Position numbers and translations under genes: made by a program. The notes under the pieces are model-generated. The model was given only the letters and a program-made list of their open reading frames with translations, had not been told where the DNA came from and searched no databases. From Lytechinus pictus (Eukaryota; Echinodermata; Echinoidea; Temnopleuroida; Toxopneustidae), in contig NC_087258.1 of assembly GCF_037042905.1 (NCBI RefSeq), forward strand, positions 5,806,501-5,870,500: a stretch of 64,000 nt of DNA, given 5' to 3'. Positions 55,004 through 64,000 of the stretch are shown here, piece after piece; position 1 is the stretch's first letter, and each line of letters opens with the position of its first letter.

Positions 55004-58000
55004 TATCTATAAATGAATGAATGATTATTACATAAATGACTAACACAAGTATGTAGAATGTACAAGCCTTTGGTGGCTGGCGGTTCAATTTTGTAAAATG
55101 AAATTGCCAAGATATAGTTCTCAAATGACATTTGCCCCGAAAATCTAACGGGGTTTTCAACTAAAAATCGATTGACATTTCCTGGGAATCTGAGAAAGGG
55201 GGGGGGGGGGGGAGGTAATGGTACTTAAACATGCAGATGCAACAATTTCTACCAGAACCATTTGGTACATATTTTTTTCATTTATACATACAAATACTTG
55301 TGTGGTCATTTTATTTTGATCCTGTTTGAACTAATTTTTAGATTGTTGCCACAACAGGCATTTATGTTTGGTAGATGTCTATTGGTAGATACATACCTGT
55401 GTGGTGCTGAAAAGATGAGTGTAGCCAATGCGATTGTAATCCACTTTAAATTGAAACACACCATAGATATCAGGAAGCTTGAAGACTGTGGAGAAACGGC
55501 CATCTGTCAAGGGGATATCACACAAAAATCTCATTAGCATAAATACAGAATCAAGACATCATATATCAAAAGTGACAACATGTCATGATCTTCAAAGTGC
55601 AACTTTAGTGTTGAAGCATAAAACATAATATTTTTATACTATAAGAAATGTAGCCAAGCTTTGACACACCACTTCTGAAAAAGGTTTAATTATCTAGAAT
55701 TATCTGCTGCACAAAAGCCAGACAAAGCAACAGTGAAATAGACTTTCAATCAAGGTGTTAATCAGAAGACAAAGTCACCAACACAATTATGCCCATGTGG
55801 GACAGTGCATAATTATTATTGCTTTAGGAACAGACCCAACATCTGACTGAAATCCTATGCTCATGTTGTCCATTTCCCAGTAATAAATATTTCCTACAAG
55901 AATCATTGACACATTATTTTTCATTAATACATACAAACATTTGGGTGGTAACTTTATTGTAGTCTTTTGGTGTTTAAACTCACTTTTAGACTGTTACCAC
56001 AACAGGGGCCCGTTGCATAAAACTTTTTACCTGAGAAAACTCAGGTTGTTTTTACCGCAGTTTTTGCCCTGTGTTAAAGTCAATGGCAGAAATCAGACTA
56101 ACCTTAGTTTTCAGTTTTTACCAGAGTTTTCTCAGGTAAAAAGTTTTATGCAACAGGCCCCAGGTGGGTGTTTCATAAAGCTGTTCGTAAGTTAAGAGCG
56201 ACTTTAAGAACGACTGGTGATCCTTTCTCACGTGCTAAATAATCACCAACATATGACGGTGATCATCATTTACCACAAGAAAGGATCACCAGTCGTTCTT
56301 AAAGTCGCTCTTAACTTACGAACAGCTTTATGAAATGGGCCCCTGGTGTTTACGTATGACTTACTGTTGCTCTTGAGTGAAGTGCGAACAAATGGATCAA
56401 TACGGACAAACTCCAATTGGACATCTTTGGCAGAGAAAGGACGCCATTCGCCATCGACCAAAATGTCAAGCCAGATGTTGTACTCCTACATCGGGTGAAG
56501 ATAGAAGGAAACATTTTCGATACAACCAATTCAAAATATAAAGACTAAAAAAGTGTGACATCAACATTTTGTTTGGTAAATTTCAGCATTTCATGACTAC
56601 TTATATACCACTAGTACTAATTCAAGGGCATGGATTGGCTTAAGCCTATACCATCTCCGGTTCCACGAACAAAGAAGTGCTTTCAGACCTATCTATCTAG
56701 CATTACTATCCTCAGTTCATCAATGCTATAAAGGCCTGTGACTTTCTTCAGAATACTGATGTAAGTGGTCCAACAACTCCCTCTTCTTGCTGTGCCCTGT
56801 TTAGCTAACCTATACATATTAATTCAACATGGATTGGTTCACGGTGGCCAAGGTACATGTATAGAACTGCCAAAAAAATACACAACAGGCCTAATTTGTA
56901 ATGACAAGAAAAACTAGCACATCAATGATGTGGGGCTCATCCGGCATCTCGCAACGAAATTTAACACAATTTGAATTTCAGCCCAGTTGACACTGTAGTG
57001 AATTACATTGGTGATATACATTGAGGATATAGAATTGAAGTTGGTGAAGAAATGACATAGAAGCATTTTTTGTGATCTATGATTAAATTTCATATAAATT
57101 AAGCATAAATAATTTCTAGTCAAAATTTCTCAACTCTGTGTAGAACCTTGGTGAACCTCATGTAGCTCTCAGATGGAACAAAAATAAAGAAGTGGAATTT
57201 TCTGTGATTAATGAATACTTTTTGCAAAAATTGGTATAAATAATTTTCTACTGAAAATTTCAAAATTCTATGCAGAATTTTGGTGAACCTCATGAAGTTC
57301 TACCAGATGGAAGAAAAAAATCTAAATCGGTTGACAATTAAAGAAGAAGCATTTTATCTGAATTTTTAAAAATATGCATAAATTAGCACATTTTATGAGT
57401 TTCAAAATTCTGTGTAGAAGTTTTGAATCCCCCATTTAATGCTATCATATAAAGCAAACAGAATTGAAATCACACTTGAAATGATGAAGAAGATGCATTT
57501 GAAATTCAGTCAACAAAAAAAGAAGAGGCATTTTCTGTGATGTATGAATTTTGCATAAATTAGCATAACTAATTTTCTACTCCAAATTTAAAAATTCTGT
57601 GTAGAAGTTTGGTGAACCTCATGAAGCTCTACCAGATGGAAGAAAAAAAAATCAAAATCGGTCAACAAATAAAGAAGAAGCATTTTATGTGAATTTTTAA
57701 AAATATGCATACATTAATTTTGCATAAATTAGCATAAAAATTGTTCTAGTCAAATTTTCTAAAATTCTGTGTAGAAGTTTGGTGAACCTCATAAAGCTCT
57801 ACCAGATGGAAGCCAAAAATTCAAAATCGGTCAATAAATAAAGAAGAAGCATTTTTTGTGAATTTTGAAAAATGTGCATAAATTAGCATATTTAATGAGT
57901 TTCAAAATTCTGTGTAGAAGTTTTGAATCCCCCACCTAGTGCTATCATATAAAGCAAGCAGAATTGAAATCGGACTTGAAATGGCGAAGAAGAAGCATTT

Positions 58001-60663
58001 TGAAATTGTGGACGGACGACAGACGCCAGACGCCACGGCATAAGCTCATCTGGCCATTCGGGCCTGATGAGCTAAAAACATGTCTAGAAAACATAAATTG
58101 CACCCCTCCCTCCCTCAGGAATGGTTACCTACCACTTTATCCTCAATGGTATATGATGCAGGTGGGGTGGTCTCTCCAACCTTGTGATGGGTGACACGGC
58201 TAACCCTGATGACACCATGCTCTTTGAAGACCCACTGAGAGAGGGCCACCGCCAGGGCCTGGTTGCCAGACTCGGCATACCTAAATATTCAAGGAATTCA
58301 ATAGAAAATGACATGAATTTAACATTAAAGGGGTGGATACTGGATAGGAGAATCAGTCTGAAAAGATTCATATTCACTTGGTCTATAAGCGATTAGTCTA
58401 CTTCTAGACAGTCTAATACCACATATGCTAAACCCGTTTGGTCTACTTTCAGCTGGGTCTAATTGACGTATGGTCTACACTCCACTTGGTCTGATACCCA
58501 CTTTACATGTAGTCCAATTCTAATTAATTTACCCAGTGACTAATTTCAACTTTATTTACATGTACTTAACCTATCTATTTCTACTTTATCAAATGAAAAA
58601 TTGGTTCATAAAACAGTTGATATAACCATATACATGTAGACTAAATAGTGTTATACCAAGTATACATATTATACAAACTGGTAAAGTCTAGCAGAATATA
58701 AAACAGTAAATGAGCTAAATGGCGATTGGAGCAAATGGTTAGCAGACAAGATGGTTGTAGAACATGAGATCAAATTGAATGCACAATGTAGACGAATGGG
58801 ATGAAGACCAATCGGCAATCTTACATTTTGATAAAAACTAGACTCATTCTCAATGAATAGCATGTAGTTGAAGTTTATGCCTATGCCAATACTAGACCAT
58901 TAATTGTAGTAAACACCTACATGTATCTTTAAAAATTTTCAAATAATGACCTCACGTATAATAATAATAGCTGGATTTATAAAGCGCTTTTTGCCTGAGG
59001 ATACAAAGCGCTGCTATTATTACCCCGGCTTTAGCTCGAGCTACCATCAGCGGTGCTCAGTGCATTCAAGGAAATAATCCTGCCAGGTACCCATTCACCT
59101 CACCTGGGTCGAGTGAAGCACAGTGTGGATAAATTTCTTGCTGAAGGAAAACACGCCATGGCTAGGATTCGAACCTACGACCCTCTGTTTGAAAGGCGAG
59201 AGTCAGAACCACTAGACCACTACGCGCCCACATGTATATGAACATGAGCCAAGTTATCTCATTTAGGAAATTCCCTCCCATGATGGAAACTTCACCAATC
59301 AGGCATAAAGCTGTGCATCACATATAAAAGACTTTAACGGACTGAAGGACACTTACTTCTTGCTGCCTGACGATGCCTTCTGGACAGCCGACTGGAAGAA
59401 GGCATCACTGAAGAGTTCTACGGAACCACTGAAGACCACCCGGGCGTTGTTCCTGGCCTGTAGAGCAGCAACAAGAAGGGTATTCTTGCCAACAGCCAAG
59501 GGGTAATCTTCCACAGGCTCCTGTGGGTTGTGTGAGTAGGCGGACGACGAGGCATGGAGGACGTCGATGATGAGGGGGTTGTCAGGGTCGGCGATAAGGC
59601 TGCAGAGGAAAGGGTTCTTGGAATATCACCGGGTGGTATTTTATAAAGCTTTTCGTAAAGTTACGCACAAGTTCAAGCATGCAATCTGTTGCATTAACTT
59701 CCTCTTTGGGTATACTGCCCAATGCCCCACAATGGGAGTCAACCGGGCAGGAAGTGCGCAGATGTTAATGGCGCGGAGAGAGAAGATGCTTTTTTAGTCT
59801 TTGCTTTGTTTTGTGTACATGTAATCATTAAATATGCAGCGGAGTAACTACGACGGAACAGAACAAAAATAGGCCCAACCATACATAATGCAACCATATC
59901 ATAAAGTTACGGGCCAATAAATTCAAGCGAGAAAGGTGAGACGCTGCATAATCCTACTTGTTTGATCATATGAAACTCTCAGGAAGTTTACTTCTCAAAC
60001 TGATTGTCAGTGTTTGACTCTGAGAATTTCTTATTTATTTTCCTTATTTTAGTGATGGAAATTGCAATGGTGACTGGCAGCATCAGTCAGAAACTGGTGA
60101 ACCGGTTGGTTTGACTCAGCCCTGATATCAACCTAGTTAGTGAGAAATATTTCATAAGGATATTCAGCAATTCCTTGAGGAAAAAAATTATTTTGAAAGG
60201 CAAAGCAGTTAAAAATAATCCAATCTTAGTTTTCTGAATGTGTATTTCAATGAATAATTGATAATTCATAGAAACTATATCCCACAAAATGTCAAATTAT
60301 ATCTTGAAAAAAAATATATCTCACCACTAATTGCTGATGTTGGAAATGTCCTCTTGTAAATAAGGGTCACATAGAGTCTACACACATTAGAAATTTATGA
60401 ACTTGGGTTTTCCAGTACAACAGCATTGTACATGTAGAAAGAAAACATATTTGTTCCCCCAAAAACAAGCAGATAAAGCATTAATCTACATTCCTATGAA
60501 CAAGCAAAATGTCAAAAATTACAAATTAAATTAACTCAACTCTACAAAGAAAATTCATTGATACATACCCAACTCCATTGAATAGGACAGGCTTGTTGCT
60601 TTTTGGACCTACAATTGTCTCAGCATCTATCATGTTTTCTGAATCTGCCACAACCAATGTGTG
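54553..60663 (-). CDS. DDOST: DDOST (OST48), six 3' exons of the 48-kDa oligosaccharyltransferase subunit
   Basis: OST48 is a non-catalytic subunit of the ER oligosaccharyltransferase, which moves the lipid-linked glycan onto Asn-X-Ser/Thr of nascent proteins. Exons (minus strand): 60663-60569, 59599-59357, 58280-58133, 56485-56365, 55503-55397, 54708-54553. Sizes of 95, 243, 148, 121, 107 and 156 give phases that join without conflict into 289 residues. All introns have GT...AG ends. Recognisable family blocks: [124 protein letters not shown], and the C-terminus [20 protein letters not shown] with one membrane span. The tail ends KSKKE, fitting a KxKxx ER-retrieval signal. Human OST48 is about 456 residues, so roughly 165 N-terminal residues are missing from the window. 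The introns are filled with MITEs, a SINE, a Helentron-like element and microsatellites. Confidence 0.95.
54775..55025. repeat. (ATCA)n / (GAAT)n microsatellite in a DDOST intron
   Basis: Mixed AATC, AATG and AGTC tetramers, with about 12 uninterrupted CAAT repeats at 54955-55003. Confidence 0.85.
55397..55503 (-). CDS. DDOST: DDOST exon e
   Basis: Encodes [18 protein letters not shown] through YTHLFSTTQ. Acceptor CCCCTTGACAG, donor ACACAG followed by GTATGT. 107 bases. Confidence 0.94.
56005..56161. mobile_element. Fold-back MITE (GGGGCCCGTTGCATAAAA type) in a DDOST intron
   Basis: The left arm GGGGCCCGTTGCATAAAACT and TTTTACCTGAGAAAACTC is mirrored at the right end (GAGTTTTCTCAGGTAAAA, AGTTTTATGCAACAGGCCCC) with one mismatch in 38. 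Total 157 bp. It abuts the next inverted repeat. Confidence 0.88.
56171..56335. repeat. Perfect 58-bp inverted repeat in a DDOST intron
   Basis: 56171-56228 and 56278-56335 are exact reverse complements (arm starts TTTCATAAAGCTGTTCGT, ends GGTGATCCTTTCT) around a 49-base spacer. Outside the arms, GGGTG on the left and GGGCCCC on the right suggest the full unit is about 56165-56343, a MITE of the GGGCCCATTTCATAAAG type. In the DDOST pre-mRNA the first arm starts about 29 bases after the splice donor of exon d. Confidence 0.95.
56365..56485 (-). CDS. DDOST: DDOST exon d
   Basis: Encodes [17 protein letters not shown] through [11 protein letters not shown]. Acceptor CCCGATGTAG, donor AGCAACA followed by GTAAGT. 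121 bases. A long perfect inverted repeat begins about 29 bases into the following intron. Confidence 0.93.
56486..56932. other. DDOST intron, no feature recognised
   Basis: AT-rich intron sequence between exon d and the Helentron-like element. Confidence 0.4.
56933..58078 (+). mobile_element. Helentron-like element with tandem core in a DDOST intron
   Basis: The left end GGGGCTCATCCGGC (56933-56945) matches the 5' arm of a terminal hairpin at 58043-58073 (AGCTCATCTGGCC ATTCG GGCCTGATGAGCT), followed by AAAAA. In between, about six units of 130-190 bases repeat GTGTAGAAGTTTGGTGAACC, TCATGAAGCTCTACCAGATG, AAATCGGTCAACAAATAAAG and AAGAAGCATTTTNTGTGAAT. They alternate with a variant carrying TGTAGAAGTTTTGAATCCCC. 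Just before the hairpin is GGACGGACGACAGACGCC. No helicase. The structure parallels the element at 48404-49588 but the core sequence is different. Confidence 0.7.
58133..58280 (-). CDS. DDOST: DDOST exon c
   Basis: Encodes [18 protein letters not shown] through [12 protein letters not shown]. Acceptor AATATTTAG, donor AAAGTG followed by GTAGGT. 148 bases. Confidence 0.94.
58376..58520. repeat. TTGGTCTA minisatellite
   Basis: About eight degenerate units of 18-24 bases with the phrase (T)TGGTCTA or TAGTCTA (CACTTGGTCTATAAGCG, ATTAGTCTACTTC, GTTTGGTCTACTTTC, GCTGGGTCTAATTGAC, TATGGTCTACACTC, ACTTGGTCTGATACC). It lies in the DDOST intron between exons b and c. Confidence 0.7.
58958..59230 (-). 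mobile_element. tRNA-derived SINE, copy 2 (better preserved)
   Basis: Minus strand from 59230: an A box GTAGTGGTCTAGTGGTT, CTGACTCTCGCCTTTCAAAC and B box GGTTCGAATCC form the tRNA-like head. The body reads AGCCATGGCGTGTTTTCCTT, AGAAATTTATCCACACTGTG, CTTCACTCGACCCAGGTGAG, GGGTACCTGGCAGGATTATT and TAGCTCGAGCTAAAGCCGGG. The tail is AAGCGCTTTATAAATCCAGC plus TATTATTATTA. It lies in sense orientation within the DDOST intron between exons b and c. Confidence 0.85.
59357..59599 (-). CDS. DDOST: DDOST exon b
   Basis: Encodes [15 protein letters not shown] through [11 protein letters not shown]. Acceptor CTTTCCTCTGCAG, donor AAGAA followed by GTAAGT. 243 bases. The first base completes the Gly codon of exon a, giving GVGLIADPDN as in the family. 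Confidence 0.94.
59600..60568. other. DDOST intron with a possible decayed fold-back element
   Basis: ATTTTATAAAGCTTTTCGTA near 59639 resembles the end of the TTTCATAAAGCTGTTCGTA element at 56171. No clear partner arm was found. The rest is AT-rich. Confidence 0.35.
60569..60663 (-). CDS. DDOST: DDOST exon a (most 5' exon found)
   Basis: Encodes [14 protein letters not shown] through KPVLFNGVG. Acceptor TTTTTTGTAG before CACACATTGG; donor GGAGTTGG followed by GTATGT. 95 bases, ends after two bases of a Gly codon. Confidence 0.93.
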
Positions 60664-61132
60664 CTACAAAAAATGAAAAAGTATTTGTTTGCATGTAGGT
60701 GTATATATCCACATTCGATTTAATAATATGAAATAACAGCAGCTGGATATGCAATCATGCTCAAGCATTCTCTTAAAAGAATGCCAAGTTTACAGCTTGA
60801 AGAATATAATAACAAATAAAACATTTTTTTTTTTTAATGTTTTCTTCGATATTTTATCGATTTCATTTATTAAAATGAATAAAACGAACTACTGGCTCAA
60901 ATCTGTGGCTGTAGTATACCAGTATGAAGTGTGCAAATTATTAGAAACAAATTGACACATTTTATGTAAACCATGAATAATCATGTTTGAACAGTATATC
61001 AAAGATATAACCCTCAATAATCTCTCCAGGGCTCCCGAACACAAATATTAGCGATCAATCGCTAAATGAACTGACTAATCAATATCAATGTTACAGTCCA
61101 AGCCTTGAAATAAGCGGGCGCTGAGCAAAATT

Positions 61133-61174
61133 CGCGCTCATAAAGCCATCAATTGCGCTCATAAAGCCATCAAT
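61133..61174. repeat. Two-copy 21-base tandem repeat
   Basis: GCGCTCATAAAGCCATCAAT plus T occurs twice in succession, followed by a partial third copy beginning GCGCCCATA. Confidence 0.85.
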
Positions 61175-61949
61175 TGCGCCCATATTCCATAAAGCCCCCA
61201 AATCATCAAAATTTTGACGACCGGGCGCAAATATTTTCCAGGTAATTGCGCCCGCCGTGAGTGAGCAGTGAAGCCATATCATACATGTAATTCAAATATC
61301 TGAAAAGCCAAAATCAAGTAACTTTCAATTTACGATAAGCACAGTTTCAAATTGCCAAGTGCGTCTTTTTTTCTGTACCATAAAAAGTGAGCTACGTCCA
61401 TAGAGATGTATACTAATAACGCTAGAGGGCGTACTTCGTCAAATCGCTGTGATTACGCGGAGACCGGCCGCCATTACTCGATAGGTCTTCGAAGCCTGCC
61501 ATGCGCGTACAGTACCTATGGGCCATGTACTGTGATAGCACAGAAACGGAACAAAATGATGACATATGAGCGCGAAAGCAAATGGAAAAGTTAAATAGTA
61601 CTGAATGTACAGAATTACAGTTTAAATTAACAAAAAATCTAACGAAACTGAGAACAAAAATGCCTATATAATATAGGAATATCAATATAGTGCATAGGCT
61701 AATATACAGGCCAATGATACATCCCCAATTGTTTTTGCTTTGGTCATAACATTTCGATACACTAATATGACTCTTATTTTCTAATGATTTGGAAGGGATG
61801 AATATCAAAAATAACATGTAGGCCTGGGCATATTGTTCTAGGGAGTCCTGATTAACAAATTTAACATGTTCAAGTTGACCTCAGAAATTTAGTCAAGAAA
61901 GTTAAATTGGCCTACAGGCCATATCACAGTGTCTAATGCATATGAGACA

Positions 61950-62119
61950 CTGGCGGATCTAACGGGGAGGGGGCAGAGCCGACTCGTGACCCCCCCCCCC
62001 CCTATTTTGAGAGGCACAGTTAAAATTTGTAATGTTAAATGCCGTTAAAACACAAGTGTACCCCCCTTTGAATTATTCACCCCCGGCTCCCCCTTTTGGA
62101 AAATCCTGGATCCGCGCCT
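61950..62119. mobile_element. hAT-like fragment with GGCGGATC ends
   Basis: ACTGGCGGATCTAACGGGG at the left and TCCTGGATCCGCGCCTG at the right form imperfect inverted ends with C/G runs inside. A clear 8-bp duplication was not found. Confidence 0.5.
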
Positions 62120-64000
62120 GATAGCTGAGACACAATGTATAGATAAAAAACACAATTGCATTTTTTCAAGTAGTTTCATAATAACCATGATGCTGATAAT
62201 TTATTTCTTCATTTTTTAGAATAATTGTTATAATTTATTTTCCATATATACATGTATAGATCTACACATAGAAATCATATGGGCATAACTCCTTTTCCCC
62301 ATGGATTTAAATGTCGATGTAACCGTCATCACAATAACTCGTGAGTCATAAAATGACCTTTTATTGATAATATTTGAAAATGATTTACACATTGGTCCAG
62401 TTAATTGATGAATCTATAAGTTTATGATTTATATTTCCAATGTTGATGGCAACCATCCGATCATATACTTTCCTACTTGCAAATCAATGTAGAAAAGTTT
62501 GTTGACAGCAAAATTTGCATATCGAATTCATGCGCGCAAGCAGTCGTACAATTTTGCAATGTATACAGGAGGCCTAATATTGAGGGAAATTGTGTTTACA
62601 GTATTGCCTTGTAAACATGATAAACAAATTACGATGCGTGTTTAACCTGCTGAAACACCATGCTGATCGGCAAACCGGCTGAGATATTGTGTTTGTGATC
62701 CTATGATTGAACCAATATTATGTAAACAATCAAGGATCGAATAATAAGAAGAGGAAGAAGGAGGAGGAGAAGGAGATGAGAATAAACAGAGCGGGAGGGG
62801 GATATAATAATTTTTTGTATTATACTACGAAGTATATTATTACTGCAACTGAGTGTATAAAACCAATTGATAACAATTACTGAACGAGATACATGCACAC
62901 TTAAACTTATCATAAAAACTTTTGTAAAATTGTGAGTACGAAAACCAAACATATTAAACAATAATTATAGGCCTATTGTAAAACTGACAAATCCTTTGAA
63001 TAAGATATTACAAATTGTCGGCTGTTGAGTGATCATCCTAATTTAACCTCAAATATAATACCTGTCTTGAAATTGTGTTAATCAAATGTGACTGTGTTGC
63101 TTGAATACTAATTAATCATGTTAAAGACAAAGATTTCCTAACTCTGGCACCGGCCTCTCGGCTCTGTGTATAAACAGATATAAACACGCATTTTGCAGAT
63201 TATTTTTTTCCCCTTTTTTTTTATGGTCATTTTAAAAGTATATACTGAATTTGATTTTTTCATTTTTTTTAATGATACGATTTCCATGGATGAACAAAAT
63301 TATAATGTCAGTTTATTACGGGGCCGAAGAATGATTTTGAAAGTGGTGGTCGGGGGGGGGGGGATGCATAAAATCACAATCAAATTTTATTATGTACTGT
63401 TCATTTTCACTTTAGGGAGGGGTCCGGTCGCGCCCCCTGTATACTTGAATACTTTTATTTTGATTGTGAATTTGCTTGAATGCGTATGTCACTTCACCCC
63501 ACCCCCTACAAAGCGACTAAAATAAACCGATTCTAACTCAAAGAGAAGGGTATTAAAAGCAAAAATTTTGGAACAATGAAAAGTCATTCTAGATATTTTT
63601 TAAATCAATATCTCATTATCGGTGCCGTATAGGCCTGCAGATTTTTATCATATTCCTATGAGAAAAAAATTAACGAAACCACTGAAGACCCAATATAGTT
63701 TTACCATTGATGGTGTAACGGGAGGCTCACCATGCAAAAAAAAATAATGAGATGCCCTGAAATACTATACTTGCTGATGAAACTAAAATAGCTCATTATA
63801 GTTAGTATAAGATAAAAATACTAACTTATACAAATTATTGTACATAAAAAAAAACTATTACTAGTACATATTTCATGCAAATTAAGACAAGTTACATAGT
63901 TGTAGGCCATGTATGCTCAATTTTATAGGCCTATACTGTTTTCTTTTTTTTTTACGAGATAAGAATGTTAATCTGTAAAATTGTTATAGGGCCTATCCGA

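Larger units (their letters stand above)
60664..64000. other. Upstream DDOST intron or flank, no exon recognised
   Basis: I looked for the missing N-terminal DDOST exons (endings such as IDHHNYD, FGGNI, SLxxRGF) and found none. Visible items: a 21-base direct repeat (61133-61174), a CpG-containing patch with ACGCTAGAGGGCGTACTTCG (61420-61540), and a hAT-like fragment (61950-62119). There are also AAG/AGG purine repeats (62750-62800) and several TAGGCCTA palindromes near 62967, 63633 and 63926. Confidence 0.4.

Noticed and set aside
61406..61600. First exon or promoter of DDOST in the CpG-containing patch
   Set aside because: No frame resembling the OST48 N-terminus, and several other N-terminal exons would have to lie between here and 60663 but are not seen.

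Overview
The window is animal nuclear DNA. It is AT-rich and has low gene density. The one multi-exon gene has GT-AG introns, the other host gene is a single-exon animal GPCR, and almost everything else is transposable elements and simple repeats. Many scattered copies of the palindrome TAGGCCTA, many fold-back MITEs, CR1/L2-type LINEs, Gypsy remnants and a lone single-exon rhodopsin-type GPCR suggest an echinoderm, most likely a sea urchin. This is an inference from style; no species marker was seen.

Host genes. (1) Minus strand, 60663 to 54553: the last six exons of DDOST/OST48, a subunit of the ER oligosaccharyltransferase. All six exons join in consistent phase to give 289 residues, about the C-terminal 60% of the protein. 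The N-terminal exons were not found and should lie beyond 64000. (2) Minus strand, 25222 to 23924: an intact single-exon class A GPCR of 432 residues with a very long third cytoplasmic loop and a degenerate NPxxY motif. One tRNA-like sequence lies at 10914-10988.

Retroelements. LINE 3' ends lie at about 30-490, 6760-7038 and 49945-50765. A Tx1/L1-like LINE lies at about 13265-16145. A nearly complete LINE with endonuclease and reverse transcriptase lies on the minus strand at about 27840-31960. A decayed PHD-finger LINE lies at about 33360-36895. A 5'-truncated Gypsy pol lies on the minus strand at 19403-21770. Two tRNA-headed SINEs lie at 26183-26458 and 58958-59230.

DNA transposons. Many are delimited here by target-site duplications. 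hAT-like elements with perfect 8-bp duplications lie at 2983-3257, 13453-14955, 13876-14848 and 22073-23685, and another 8-bp-duplication element at 11354-11932. Three families of TTAA-flanked MITEs lie at 2073, 4824, 6595, 27857, 40569 and 47937. A mariner-like 2-kb element lies at 44832-46841. Two Helentron-like elements with tandem-repeat cores lie at about 48404-49588 and 56933-58078, and there are several fold-back MITEs.

Layout. 0-13 kb holds microsatellites and MITEs. 13-16 kb is a hAT-in-hAT-in-LINE nest. 19-24 kb holds Gypsy and hAT. 24-25 kb is the GPCR. 28-37 kb holds two LINEs in opposite orientation. 38.5-40.5 kb is a G/T minisatellite. 40.5-53 kb is a MITE, mariner and Helentron area. 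54.5-64 kb is DDOST with repeat-filled introns. The elements do not form a pathway. The most unusual signals are hAT-like elements carrying arrays of a 19-base core that contains GCGAAGC, a perfect 58-bp inverted repeat just inside a DDOST intron, and a shared internal motif among the TTAA MITE families.
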